NCBI RefSeq assembly: GCF_018255755.1
Contig: NZ_CP073766.1
Span: 5,144,501-5,208,500, forward strand
Source of the DNA: Chitinophaga sp. HK235
GTDB lineage: Bacteria; Bacteroidota; Bacteroidia; Chitinophagales; Chitinophagaceae
DNA: 64,000 nucleotides
Reading direction: 5' to 3'
The position numbers and the translations under genes are program-made. The notes below the pieces were generated by a model that was not told the origin of the DNA, searched no databases, and saw nothing but the letters and a program-made list of their open reading frames with translations. How positions within the stretch are numbered: position 1 is the first letter of the stretch; every line of letters begins with the position of its first letter. Positions 18,601 to 26,911 of this stretch are shown in pieces.

Positions 18601-19988
18601 TCCTTTCCTTTAGATACTCCTGTTGCCATGTCCAAAATAGGAATCCCATTTTGGGCTGATTACTTTTAATGCCTTTAGCAGGAAAGGTAGGTTCACAACT
18701 TTCCGTTAATTCTACCTTCCTACACTAAGCTTCCTCTGATGTATCCATAATGGAATTCCAAGTATATCAACCTGGCTTCCCTCATAATGGTAAAATGAGG
18801 ATACTTCCTTATCTCCTTTGTTTTCATTCAAAGGTAGAACCAGGCACCGGATGATCCAGGTAGAAACGACCAACCTGACTTTCCATTACGCCAATCTCCT
18901 TCTGATAATCCAAGACATTATTCTGTTTTCTATTTGTCTCACATGCATGACTCCCCTATGCTCAGATTCCTTAAAAGGATCCATAATGTTTTTGACCCCT
19001 CCCTTTTGTGGCCGCTAAAGGTTTATTCCACTCACTCAAGTCATAGCGCTATCTTCTACTTTCACATCCCTAACACCCTCTGTATTCCAGTTTCCTTTCA
19101 TATTGCACATGGACTAACTGCTAACCTATTCCGGAACAAAGCAGCCCGGAGGTTGAGAAGAACAATGCTATATGAAGCGAAGAAAAGGGGGTACCCAGGA
19201 GTTCCTTGTGAGGTTGAACATACAGCACACAATAAAAAGCCAGGAGATGATAGCCTTCTTTTCATAGCCTACAACCCATATATAGACCTACTCCCCATAT
19301 CTAAAAAAGAGGTCCTTGCAGCTCCTCACTCATTCATTAGGACTCTCATGTTACTCGGATAAATCATCCGGGTTCTAACGAAGGCAATAAAGGAAAGGGC
19401 TACTATCCCCTTCCCCATGGATTCTTTGTTCCTGAAGAAATGGTTAAGAAAGGTATTCACGGGCTGGAAGTTGTGGAAAAGGATGCATTTCCACGCATCA
19501 ATCAGGGGCATCATTTCCTTGGATGCTCAGGAGGCATATGTGTATGTTTTAATTCCTCCAAATGCTAAATCATCCCTTGCAAATCAAGAAAAGGGATAGA
19601 TCATACAGGAACAGTAAAAGAGTATCTAAAGGAGATATAAATAGTGAACACAAGGAACTGCAATGGATGTTTGTTCACTATGAGAAATGGATCTATCTCG
19701 AGGGGTAAATAATGGGCAATATCTCGGAATAGAACATAAAGGGTGCAATCATCTGGGATATAACTTAAATCTGGCCCTCACAATGAATCTTCTAGTAGAT
19801 ATCGGGCATGGCCTGGATTCAACAATATCGAAGGATAACCCCTGTCATTAGATGGCTATGCAACATGTTCATCATAGACTCCCCAATTAAACATGGAAGT
19901 AGGTACCTTCTCACTGGACGCTTGTGCGATATATTCCCCAATAGACCTCTAAGGATACTTCCTCTTCTTGCTAAGGTTGAATACTCAA

Positions 19989-20004
19989 TGTTCCACGTGG
20001 AACA
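19989..20004. promoter_or_regulatory. parS site, copy 2
   Basis: Core TGTTCCACGTGGAACA inside the palindrome AATGTTCCACGTGGAACATT (19987-20006), identical to the copy near mnmG. Confidence 0.9.
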
Positions 20005-20027
20005 TTCATCCTAAAACCAATAGTGAA

Positions 20028-20043
20028 TGTTCCACGTGAAACA
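20028..20043. promoter_or_regulatory. parS site, copy 3
   Basis: TGTTCCACGTGAAACA, 39 bases after copy 2 and 8 bases past the ybeY stop. It equals the classic Bacillus-type parS sequence. Three copies within 2.1 kb indicate a centromere-like cluster. Confidence 0.92.
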
Positions 20044-20050
20044 TGCTGCC

Positions 20051-20482
20051 TTAATTCAGCGAACCAAAATATTTAATAAGATATTCATCTTCTTTTTTCC
20101 TCATCAAAGCATTCTCCACCTTACTTTTATCTTTAAATCCACATAAATGCAAAGCTCCATGGAATATTACCCTATGCAGTTCCTGATTCACAGGAACATT
20201 GAACTTTTCAGCATTCTCTACCACCCTATCAAAACTGATATAGATTTCTCCTTCTGTAACATCGGGATCTTCCCCCATCTCAAAAGTGACGATATCAGTG
20301 TAAGTATCGTGTTGTAAAAATTCTTTGTTGATTTCCAGTAAATAGGCATCTGAACAAAAAATATAGTGCAGTTCTTTAAGACCTTGCCCTTCACTGGCAA
20401 ACAAATCCTTTAAAAAAGATTTCAACTTTCTCTTATCCTTCAGGTTCACCTTTATTTCGTGAGCCGTAAACTGAATTGCCAT
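20051..20482 (-). CDS. ybeY: endoribonuclease YbeY (rRNA maturation)
   Basis: A 143-residue metal-dependent RNase of the UPF0054 family, involved in 16S rRNA 3'-end processing and ribosome quality control. The family motif appears as HGALHLCGFKDK (~109-120): the first two zinc-binding His are present, while the third His of the usual HGxLHLxGYDH form is replaced by Lys. I recall this variant as usual in Bacteroidota. The middle part (DTYTDIVTFEMGEDP) matches the family's TDVLSF segment. It lies between the parS cluster and the FeoA-like gene; the stop is only 7 bases from parS copy 3. Confidence 0.93.
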   Translation of the reverse strand: MAIQFTAHEIKVNLKDKRKLKSFLKDLFASEGQGLKELHYIFCSDAYLLEINKEFLQHDTYTDIVTFEMGEDPDVTEGEIYISFDRVVENAEKFNVPVNQELHRVIFHGALHLCGFKDKSKVENALMRKKEDEYLIKYFGSLN

Positions 20483-20643
20483 CTAATTCTAAAATTATTA
20501 AGGGTGTAAAAGTAAAGTGAAATTTTGGATTGACTGCCGTATTCTTTTTGCATATTCCGTGCTCAGGGGTACCTTTGCTCAGTCATCCATGGTAAAATTG
20601 ACCCCCGTTGCCAAATAAAGTTTAAACAGATTAATACGTTGCT

Positions 20644-20880
20644 ATGAAAAAAGGCATTATGAAATTATCTTCCCTGGCAACAGGTAAAAGCGCAGTAATC
20701 ATAGAATTTGAGAAAGATGATCTTCATATCAAACTGATGGAAATGGGCTGCGTTCCAGGTGAAACCGTTAAAATTGAAAAAATCGCCCCACTTGGCGATC
20801 CTATTTCAATTATGGTGGCAGGATACAATCTGTCACTCAGAAAAACTGAAGCTGATCATATTTGGGTAGAGGAAATATAA
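20644..20880 (+). CDS. feoA: FeoA-like SH3-domain protein
   Basis: A 78-residue protein of the FeoA family: a small SH3-like beta barrel that in classical systems regulates the ferrous-iron permease FeoB. Seen: LSSLATGKSAVI near the start, LMEMGCVPGETVKIEK (~31-46) and PISIMVAGYNLSLRKTEADHIWV (~52-74), all characteristic. A second in-frame ATG lies six codons in and could be the start. No feoB follows: the next 2 kb is gene-free repeat DNA, so it is an orphan within this window and its partner must be elsewhere if it has one. It is divergent from ybeY with a 161-base gap. Confidence 0.88.
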   Translation: MKKGIMKLSSLATGKSAVIIEFEKDDLHIKLMEMGCVPGETVKIEKIAPLGDPISIMVAGYNLSLRKTEADHIWVEEI

Positions 20881-20955
20881 TTCCTCTACCTCCTATTCCC
20901 GATTTATTTTAGCAGATAGCCCTCATCTAAACCATCCCACCCCACTTTAATTGAT

Positions 20956-21540
20956 TTCTCCACACATTCAGCGTTACAACCAGGCTTCAAATCAAAAAAT
21001 TTTGATTTTTCCCACATTAGAGGCTCTATTTATCTTAAAAAACAAAAAAAAATTTCATTTTTCCACTCATCTACCTAAAACCTTCACCCAAAAAGGATAA
21101 TTCATAACACTTTTCCACATCCGCAAGCGCTTTTAGCATAAAAAAGAAAAAAAATCTTCAGTTTTTCACATAAAATGCTTTCTCCTACATAAAAAAGAAA
21201 AAAAAATTTGACTTTTCAACATCATGATTCCACTTTTTCTTGAAAAACAGAAAATTTTTCTCCGTTTTCCACATTCTGCTGCTCATTCCTTCTGAAAAAA
21301 CAAAAAAATTTTCCATTTTCCACATTCAGATCTTCATTTTCTCTGAAAAACAAAAAATTTTCTCCCATTCTCCACATCCTGGCCACTATTTTTTCTGAAA
21401 AACAAAAAAAATTTCTTCATTTTCCACATTCCGGCCTTCATTTTCTTAGAAAAACAAAAAAAATTTGATTTTTCCACATCTTCATGAGAAAATCAGTCTG
21501 TTTTCTACTAAAATCAACCACTTCCATTCACTTTTCCACA
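20956..21540. repeat. phased array of TTTTCCACA-like boxes, 51-52 bp pitch
   Basis: Twelve boxes related to TTTTCCACA start at about 20956, 21008, 21059, 21111, 21162, 21213, 21265, 21316, 21368, 21420, 21470 and 21532. Intervals are 50-52 bases except the last (62). Most boxes are preceded by AAAACAAAAAAAATTT-like A-tract DNA. The box differs from the DnaA consensus TTATCCACA at one base. A pitch near five helical turns would put all boxes on one DNA face. Confidence 0.88.
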
Positions 21541-21788
21541 TTTTCTCTTATTAAAAACAAAAAAATTTTGAAAATTTACTCAATCAGCAATCTTCTGGGG
21601 ATAACCAAGCGAGAAAATTGAAAATCATTTCTAAAATTGTCCAAAAAAGAAAGGGTCCGACACTGCAATATTCCTCCATATCCTTCCACTACCCTGAAAA
21701 CTACAAACTCACAACATCCTCAGCCCCTTCTCTACAGTCTTAGAATTATATCGCCCGATCATTCCTACGATTCACCAAAAACCGTTCA

Positions 21789-22800
21789 ATTCTCAGCTCA
21801 CTGCCAATGCGCTGACAATAAATTCAATTAAAAATTTTCATCCTCTGTATATGCACTTAAAAAATATCGCATTCTCAACGCCTTCCTTTCAAGTTGACAT
21901 TCGCGTAAAATAATCCCCATACATCTTAGCATAAATGAAAAAAGAATATTGAATTCTCAGCGCCTTCATAGTGCCTTGACAATCCAATATTCTTTTTACC
22001 CCGAAACTACTCCAATTGCTCCTTTCAAATATTCGATTCTCAGCGCTTTGCAAGAACGCTGAGATTTACACGAAATATGCCTTTTTACCCAAATTCCAGG
22101 ACTCTGAAAAATATTCGATTCTCAAAGCACTATGAAGGCGCTGAGAATTCAATATTTTTTTTGAGTCCGGCTATACCCCAATACTGACATCATTCTCGAC
22201 AGACGGACAGTGCGCTGAGAATCATTCGAAAAACAAAACACTGGGGTAACCCTTGATTTTAAAAAAATATTTGATTCTCAGAGCACTCATAAAAATCAAT
22301 GCAGTAAAGCCCCATAACCCGAGTCTGCCTGGAAAAAATAAATTCCACATCACTGTATCACAGCATAATGCACAGCATTTAATGTCAGCTAATGCGTAAA
22401 TAACTCCGCTCTTTAAAAAATGAATGGCTCGAGAATCGAATGGAAATTGAATATCCGTGGTATGCACATCGATGAGAAAAATATCGCATTCTCAGCGTCC
22501 TCAAAAAGAAGTGATCTACAGCACAATAATCAAAAAATCAGGATGGGATTGCAGCAGGATCGCAAATATGACAGTCTCACGAAGTTTATAGCGCTGTGAG
22601 AATCTCATAAAAAAAAATTTTCCGGGTAAACCCAAGGGGCAAAAAAAATACTAAAATCTCAAGGCCTTCAATTTTACGAATAAACAGGTTATTCACATCC
22701 AAAAAAGGAAAAAAAACTGCATACTGTTGAAATAGACGGGTAACAGCTGGGAAAAACAGTGGATAATCAATTCTCAGCGCCTTCATAACACGCTGAGAAT
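21789..22800. repeat. array of 31-bp dyads ATTCTCAGCGC-N9-GCGCTGAGAAT, ~82 bp pitch
   Basis: Full or partial dyads start at 21789, 21871, 21953, 22036, 22118, 22192, 22573 and 22770; half sites are at 22274, 22488 and 22655. Intervals are 82, 82, 83, 82, 74, 82 and later 85 and 82 bases. Arms are commonly flanked by AATATTCG on the left. The best copy is 22770-22800. This looks like a protein-binding array; no known binding protein is recognised. Confidence 0.85.
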
Positions 22801-22823
22801 TAAATAATTCGGCTTAAAACGAA

Positions 22824-22856
22824 GAAGCCCCGAGGATATAAAATCCTCGGGGCTTC
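22824..22856 (-). terminator. terminator after nadA
   Basis: A perfect 14-bp GC-rich stem (22824-22837 with 22843-22856) and a 5-base loop, 69 bases beyond the nadA stop, followed on the minus strand by TTCGTTTTAA. Confidence 0.8.
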
Positions 22857-22924
22857 GATGATGTGGAAAGATTTCAATTATATAAAAAAAATATTCGAAT
22901 ACTATTGAAAATCAGAACGTTAAA

Positions 22925-23932
22925 TTATAATCCAGCTTGTGCACTAATCTCCAGCATTCTGTCTATCGGCTTTTTAGCGGCGATTCTCAGGTTTTCTTCC
23001 ATCGTGATTTCCGGCTGTTCGTATTCCATGCACAAGTACAATTTTTCCAGTGTATTCAATTTCATGTGTGGACAGTCGTTACAAGCACATGCATTATTCG
23101 GTGGTGCAGGGATGAAAGTCTTTCCGGGATTTTCTTTTTGCATCTGGTGAAGAATACCGGTTTCGGTTACCACGATATATTCCTGTGCATCATCTTTCTG
23201 ACTGAATTTCAACAGGCCGGTGGTTGAACCGATGTAATCTGCAACCGCAAGTACTGCTGGTTCACATTCCGGGTGGGCGATAATTTTCGCTTTCGGGTGA
23301 CGAGCCTTCAGTTTGGTAATCTTTTCCAGGGAGAAAATTTCATGAACCATGCAAGCTCCGTTCCACAAAACCATATCACGACCCGTTTTTTTGATCAAAT
23401 AAGACCCCAGGTTACGATCGGGGGCAAAAATGATCGGTTGGTCCGCCGGAACACTTTCGATAATTTTTTCGGCGTTGGAAGAGGTACAGATGATATCACT
23501 AAGCGCCTTGATACCCGCAGAACAGTTAATGTAGGAAATCACTATATGATCGGGATATTTGTCGCGGAACTTCTTAAACAGTTCAGGAGGAGCACTGTCG
23601 GCCAGGGAACATCCGGCTTTAAGGTCTGGCAGCAGCACTTTTTTCTGAGGGCTCAGAATTTTTGCTGTTTCAGCCATAAAGTGCACACCGGCAAAAACGA
23701 TGATGTCGGCATCTGTTTTGGCGGCCTGCTGGCTGAGGCCCAAACTGTCTCCGATGTAATCTGCCACATCCTGGATATCAGGCTCCTGGTAATAGTGCGC
23801 CAGTACGATCGCATTTTTTTCTTTTTTCAAATTTTCGATCGCTGCAAATAAGTCCAAAGCCGGGTCAACCGGTATATCCAAAAATCCGTTATGCTGCAAA
23901 TTTTTTTTCGCGACAGCGATTTCAGTAATCAT
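22925..23932 (-). CDS. nadA: quinolinate synthase A
   Basis: A 335-residue [4Fe-4S] enzyme that condenses iminoaspartate and dihydroxyacetone phosphate to quinolinate in de novo NAD synthesis. The three domains each give a cluster ligand: Cys108 (LKAGCSLAD), Cys194 (NGACMVHE) and Cys287 in the C-terminal CxCxxCP group (282, 284, 287). Substrate motifs such as LAHYYQEPDIQD (~44-55) and HPECEPAVLAVADYIGST (~220-237) are intact. No nadB or nadC lies next to it. It stands alone between two gene-free origin-like stretches. NAD salvage genes pnuC and nadR are at 55.9-57.0 kb. Confidence 0.97.
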   Translation of the reverse strand: MITEIAVAKKNLQHNGFLDIPVDPALDLFAAIENLKKEKNAIVLAHYYQEPDIQDVADYIGDSLGLSQQAAKTDADIIVFAGVHFMAETAKILSPQKKVLLPDLKAGCSLADSAPPELFKKFRDKYPDHIVISYINCSAGIKALSDIICTSSNAEKIIESVPADQPIIFAPDRNLGSYLIKKTGRDMVLWNGACMVHEIFSLEKITKLKARHPKAKIIAHPECEPAVLAVADYIGSTTGLLKFSQKDDAQEYIVVTETGILHQMQKENPGKTFIPAPPNNACACNDCPHMKLNTLEKLYLCMEYEQPEITMEENLRIAAKKPIDRMLEISAQAGL

Positions 23933-24589
23933 AGCTATATACTTATTTATTTATTTAAAAAGAAAAGCCCACTACTATTAGGGCTGTGAATATGTGGAAA
24001 TTAATTTTCCAGCTCCTGTACAAATGTAGTTGTTATTCCTTTTTTATACGCTTTCCACATCTAATTAACATGCCTTTTCCGCGTCATTACTGGATTTTGG
24101 GTATTTCATCCACATACGTGGATATCGTTGTTGGTGAAAATCTTTTTTGTGATGTGGGTATTGGAAAAATGTTGAAAGAACGCTTTTACTATCCACAATC
24201 CACACTCCGTATTTTTGAGGTGAAATTTTGGCAAAAAAACAAAATTACTTTTACCTGTGTGTAGAGGTACCTTTTCCCACCTTATTTTCACTTTTACAGG
24301 GGGTTTTACACACCAATTGTGGAAAAAAAAGAGCCGGACGACAAAAACCGCCAAAAAGCAACTGTTGTGAAAATAGACCTATATTATTCACATTTCCCTG
24401 TGGATTATGAAAAACAGCTTTTGCACAAATGTGAATAAACTATCTACCCCCAAAAGCAGGTCATTTTCCGGAAATACCAGTCATAACGGGCATTCAAAAA
24501 AGCTAAATCATTGAAAAAAAATGGATTGCCAAATGGGAACATCTGTGGAAAACCTGTGAAAGAAAAGCAGTCCATAAAAGTGCTAAAAT

Positions 24590-24624
24590 GCCCTCAAACC
24601 CTTTGCTGTATTGGGTTTGAGGGC
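24590..24624. terminator. 12-bp perfect hairpin before the PpiD-like gene promoter
   Basis: GCCCTCAAACCC pairs with GGGTTTGAGGGC around an 11-base loop. It is followed on plus by AAAAAA, not T, so it is either a minus-direction terminator or a structural element insulating the promoter 13 bases on. Confidence 0.55.
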
Positions 24625-24636
24625 AAAAAATACTCT

Positions 24637-24668
24637 TTTGCAGTTACAGTTATTTTATTCTATTTTTG
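24637..24668 (+). promoter_or_regulatory. Bacteroidota-type promoter of the PpiD-like gene
   Basis: A -33 TTTG (24637-24640) and a -7 TATTTTTG (24661-24668, consensus TAnnTTTG) are separated by 20 bases, matching the Bacteroidota sigma-ABfr consensus. The gene's ATG is at 24699. Confidence 0.75.
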
Positions 24669-24698
24669 CTATCCTTAAAAATGTAGACTATATAATAT

Positions 24699-26795
24699 AT
24701 GTCAGTAATTCAGAAAATCAGGGACAAATATGCCGTCGTGATCGTAGTAGTGATTTGCCTGGCTATTGTTAGTTTCCTGTTGCAGGATGCCTTTTTTGGC
24801 AAAAGTTCTCTCGCCCGCCGTTCAACTACTGTGGGTAAAGTAAACGGTCAGGAGCTGGATGTCGCAGACTACCAGCGCCGTATTCAGGATGCCGAAGCAG
24901 GCGCACGCCAGCAGATGCCTAACGGTAATATTGACGAACAAACTCGTCAGTATATCCGCGAGCAGGTTTGGAACCAGTTTCTGAATGAACAGATTATGCA
25001 GGCCCAATATAAAAAACTGGGTATCGCTGTAACTGAAGCAGAAATCGTAGACCAGATCAAAGGTAAAAACCCGAACCCGATCGTTGTTCAGCAATTTACC
25101 CGTGATGGCCAGTTTGACCGCGCAGCACTGCAGCAAACTATCGCACAGGCCGGACAGAACCCTCAGATCCGTCAGGCTCTCGAGCAACTGGAAACCTACA
25201 TCGCCAAATCCCAGGAACAGGTTAAATATATCACCCTGATCAAACAAGGTGTATATTATCCTAAATGGATGGCTACCCAACAGCAGGCAGATAACAGCAA
25301 AACTGCTACTATCTCCTATGTAAGTGTTCCTTATGCTTCTATCGCTGATTCTACTATTAAGGTAACAGATGACGAACTGAACCGCTTCATCCAGGACCAT
25401 AAACAACTCTTTAAAGTGGAAGAGTCCCGTAAAGTGGAATATGTATCTTTTGATGCTGTTCCTTCTGCCCAGGATTCCACTGCTGCCATCCACCAGATCC
25501 TCGCTCTTAAAGCTGAACTGGATACCACTCATGATATTGCCGGTTTTATCAACCGTAACTCCGACATCAAATACTATGATGGCTACGTTTCCAAAAACGC
25601 AGCACAGGTACCACAGAAAGATTCTATCGTAAACCTGCCTGTAGGTGCTGTATACGGTCCTTATTATGATAATAACCTGATCGTATTCGCTAAAATGGTT
25701 GACCGTAAAAGCATGCCTGACAGCGTGAAAGTACGTCACATCCTGATCGCTTCCGGCGGACCTCAGGGCGGATTACCTGATTCTGTAGCTAAAAAACGTG
25801 CTGACAGCATCGCGGTAGCTGTAAAAGGTGGAGCCGACTTTAAAGCGCTCGTTGCTCAGTTCTCCGATGATCCGGGTAGCAAACAAACCGGCGGTGAATA
25901 CGATATCACTCCTTCTACTCCGTTTGTACCTGAATTCAAAGATTTTGCTTTCGAAGGCACCAAAGGCCAGATCAAAGTGGTGAAAACCCAGTTCGGCTAC
26001 CATGTAATGGAAATCATGGACCAGAAAAATATCGGTCCTGCCATTAAAGTGGCTTACCTCGGTAAATCTGTTGAAGCCAGCAAGGAAACCAACAACACCG
26101 CTTACAACGCTGCCGGCGACTTCGCTAGCAAAAGCCGTAACGGTGCTGCCTTTGAAAAAAATATCCAGGAAGGTAAACTCAACAAAAAAATCGCTGATAA
26201 CGTACGTCCTATGGACTTCGTAGTTCCTGGTATCGGACAGGCCCGCGAACTGGTTCGTTGGGTGAACGATGCGAAAAAAGGTGATGTAAGCCCGGTATTT
26301 ACCCTGGATGAAAAATATGTGGTAGCGCTGCTGACCAGCATCCGCCAGGAAGGTACCGCTCCACTGGAAGACGTAAGACCTCAGGTGGAAGCTGAAGTGA
26401 AAAAGCATAAAAAAGCAACACAGATTATGGCTAAACTGCAAACTCCGGCTAACCTGGACGCTGCTGCCAAATCCTCCAACCAGCCTATCTTAAAAGCTGA
26501 AGGTGTTAGCTTCGCTTCTCCGTTTATCGCTTCCCTGGGCTTCGAACCCCGCATTGCCGGTGCTTCCTTCAACAAAGACTGGGGTACTGCTAAAGTATCT
26601 ACCCCTATCGAAGGTAATGCTGCCGTATACGTGATCAAAGCTGATAGCTATGAACCAGTAGCACAGCCAGCACAAAGCCTGACAGCTCAACAGGCTGCTT
26701 ACGAACAGGGTGTTAAATCCCTGCTGGACCAGCAGCTGTTTGAAGTGCTGAAGAAAATGAGCACTGTTAAAGATAACCGCGGCAAATTCTTCTAG
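24699..26795 (+). CDS. ppiD: PpiD/SurA-like peptidylprolyl isomerase, inner-membrane anchored
   Basis: A 698-residue periplasmic folding factor. It has an N-terminal anchor helix (YAVVIVVVICLAIVSFLL, ~11-28) and a SurA-N-like chaperone domain (~45-240). A parvulin domain at ~345-445 shows VRHILIASGG, FKALVAQFSDDPGSKQTGGEYD and KTQFGYHVMEIM. A second, degenerate parvulin-like/C-terminal part follows. Proteins of this type help outer-membrane and secreted proteins fold. The gene is transcribed from a clear TTTG/TAnnTTTG promoter and ends in a strong terminator at 26825-26854. Codon use is strongly biased (many AAA, CTG, GGT), suggesting high expression. Confidence 0.93.
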   Translation: MSVIQKIRDKYAVVIVVVICLAIVSFLLQDAFFGKSSLARRSTTVGKVNGQELDVADYQRRIQDAEAGARQQMPNGNIDEQTRQYIREQVWNQFLNEQIMQAQYKKLGIAVTEAEIVDQIKGKNPNPIVVQQFTRDGQFDRAALQQTIAQAGQNPQIRQALEQLETYIAKSQEQVKYITLIKQGVYYPKWMATQQQADNSKTATISYVSVPYASIADSTIKVTDDELNRFIQDHKQLFKVEESRKVEYVSFDAVPSAQDSTAAIHQILALKAELDTTHDIAGFINRNSDIKYYDGYVSKNAAQVPQKDSIVNLPVGAVYGPYYDNNLIVFAKMVDRKSMPDSVKVRHILIASGGPQGGLPDSVAKKRADSIAVAVKGGADFKALVAQFSDDPGSKQTGGEYDITPSTPFVPEFKDFAFEGTKGQIKVVKTQFGYHVMEIMDQKNIGPAIKVAYLGKSVEASKETNNTAYNAAGDFASKSRNGAAFEKNIQEGKLNKKIADNVRPMDFVVPGIGQARELVRWVNDAKKGDVSPVFTLDEKYVVALLTSIRQEGTAPLEDVRPQVEAEVKKHKKATQIMAKLQTPANLDAAAKSSNQPILKAEGVSFASPFIASLGFEPRIAGASFNKDWGTAKVSTPIEGNAAVYVIKADSYEPVAQPAQSLTAQQAAYEQGVKSLLDQQLFEVLKKMSTVKDNRGKFF

Positions 26796-26824
26796 CAGAC
26801 AGATACATTTTTAACTGACATAAG

Positions 26825-26854
26825 AAAAGGGAAGCAGTAATGCTTCCCTTTTTT
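26825..26854 (+). terminator. intrinsic terminator of the PpiD-like gene
   Basis: A 12-bp stem AAAAGGGAAGCA/TGCTTCCCTTTT (26825-26836 with 26841-26852) with loop GTAA and a run of six T. Confidence 0.9.
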
Positions 26855-26883
26855 CATGGCCATATTCCTTGACCATATCTTCG

Positions 26884-26891
26884 TAAATTTG
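26884..26891 (+). promoter_or_regulatory. -7 element (TAAATTTG) of the DUF2480 gene
   Basis: TAAATTTG fits the Bacteroidota -7 consensus TAnnTTTG and lies 20 bases before the ATG at 26912. A matching -33 TTTG at the right distance is not clear. Confidence 0.5.
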
Positions 26892-26911
26892 TTGAAGTAA
26901 AAAACAGACCT

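Larger units (their letters stand above)
17892..20050. other. 2.1-kb gene-free region with repeats next to mnmG
   Basis: No convincing gene is seen on either strand. A plus-strand ORF of 142 codons (18934-19362) has a composition unlike a protein and no motif. The stretch holds parS copy 1, the tandem repeat at 18188-18600, an inverted repeat TAGTGAACA/TGTTCACTA (19642-19650 and 19672-19680), and parS copies 2 and 3 at the right end. The plus strand looks richer in C than G. It may be structural chromosome DNA or contain unannotated small RNAs. Confidence 0.6.
20881..22924. other. 2-kb gene-free repeat region, candidate origin/centromere element
   Basis: No credible gene on either strand. 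The left part (20956-21540) is the 51-52 bp box array, the right part (21789-22800) the 82-bp dyad array; a nadA terminator lies at 22824-22856. The DNA is AT-rich with many A-tracts, and the plus strand of the left part is strikingly poor in G. A perfect DnaA-type box TTATTCACA is at 22689-22697 and a near match TTATCCACT is on the minus strand at 22758-22766. Confidence 0.75.
23933..24698. other. gene-free region with DnaA-type boxes upstream of the PpiD-like gene
   Basis: No gene is seen. Perfect TTATNCACA boxes are TTATTCACA at 24384-24392 (plus) and 24430-24438 (minus), with TGTGGATTA at 24399-24407 between them. Near matches include 24189-24197, 24196-24204, 24319-24327 and 24544-24552, and an inverted repeat ATCCAC-ATAC-GTGGAT lies about 24108-24123. 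A hairpin (24590-24601 with 24613-24624) and the downstream promoter close the region. This is a candidate unwinding/initiation part of a replication origin. Confidence 0.6.

Noticed and set aside
18934..19362. 142-codon plus-strand ORF
   Set aside because: Residue composition is unlike a protein (many His, Ser, Pro runs), no motif or start context, and it lies in a repeat-rich gene-free stretch.
20956..21540. CRISPR array
   Set aside because: Repeats are degenerate and AT-rich, with no identical 25-40 base repeat and no cas genes nearby; the pitch is regular but the repeat and intervening parts both vary.
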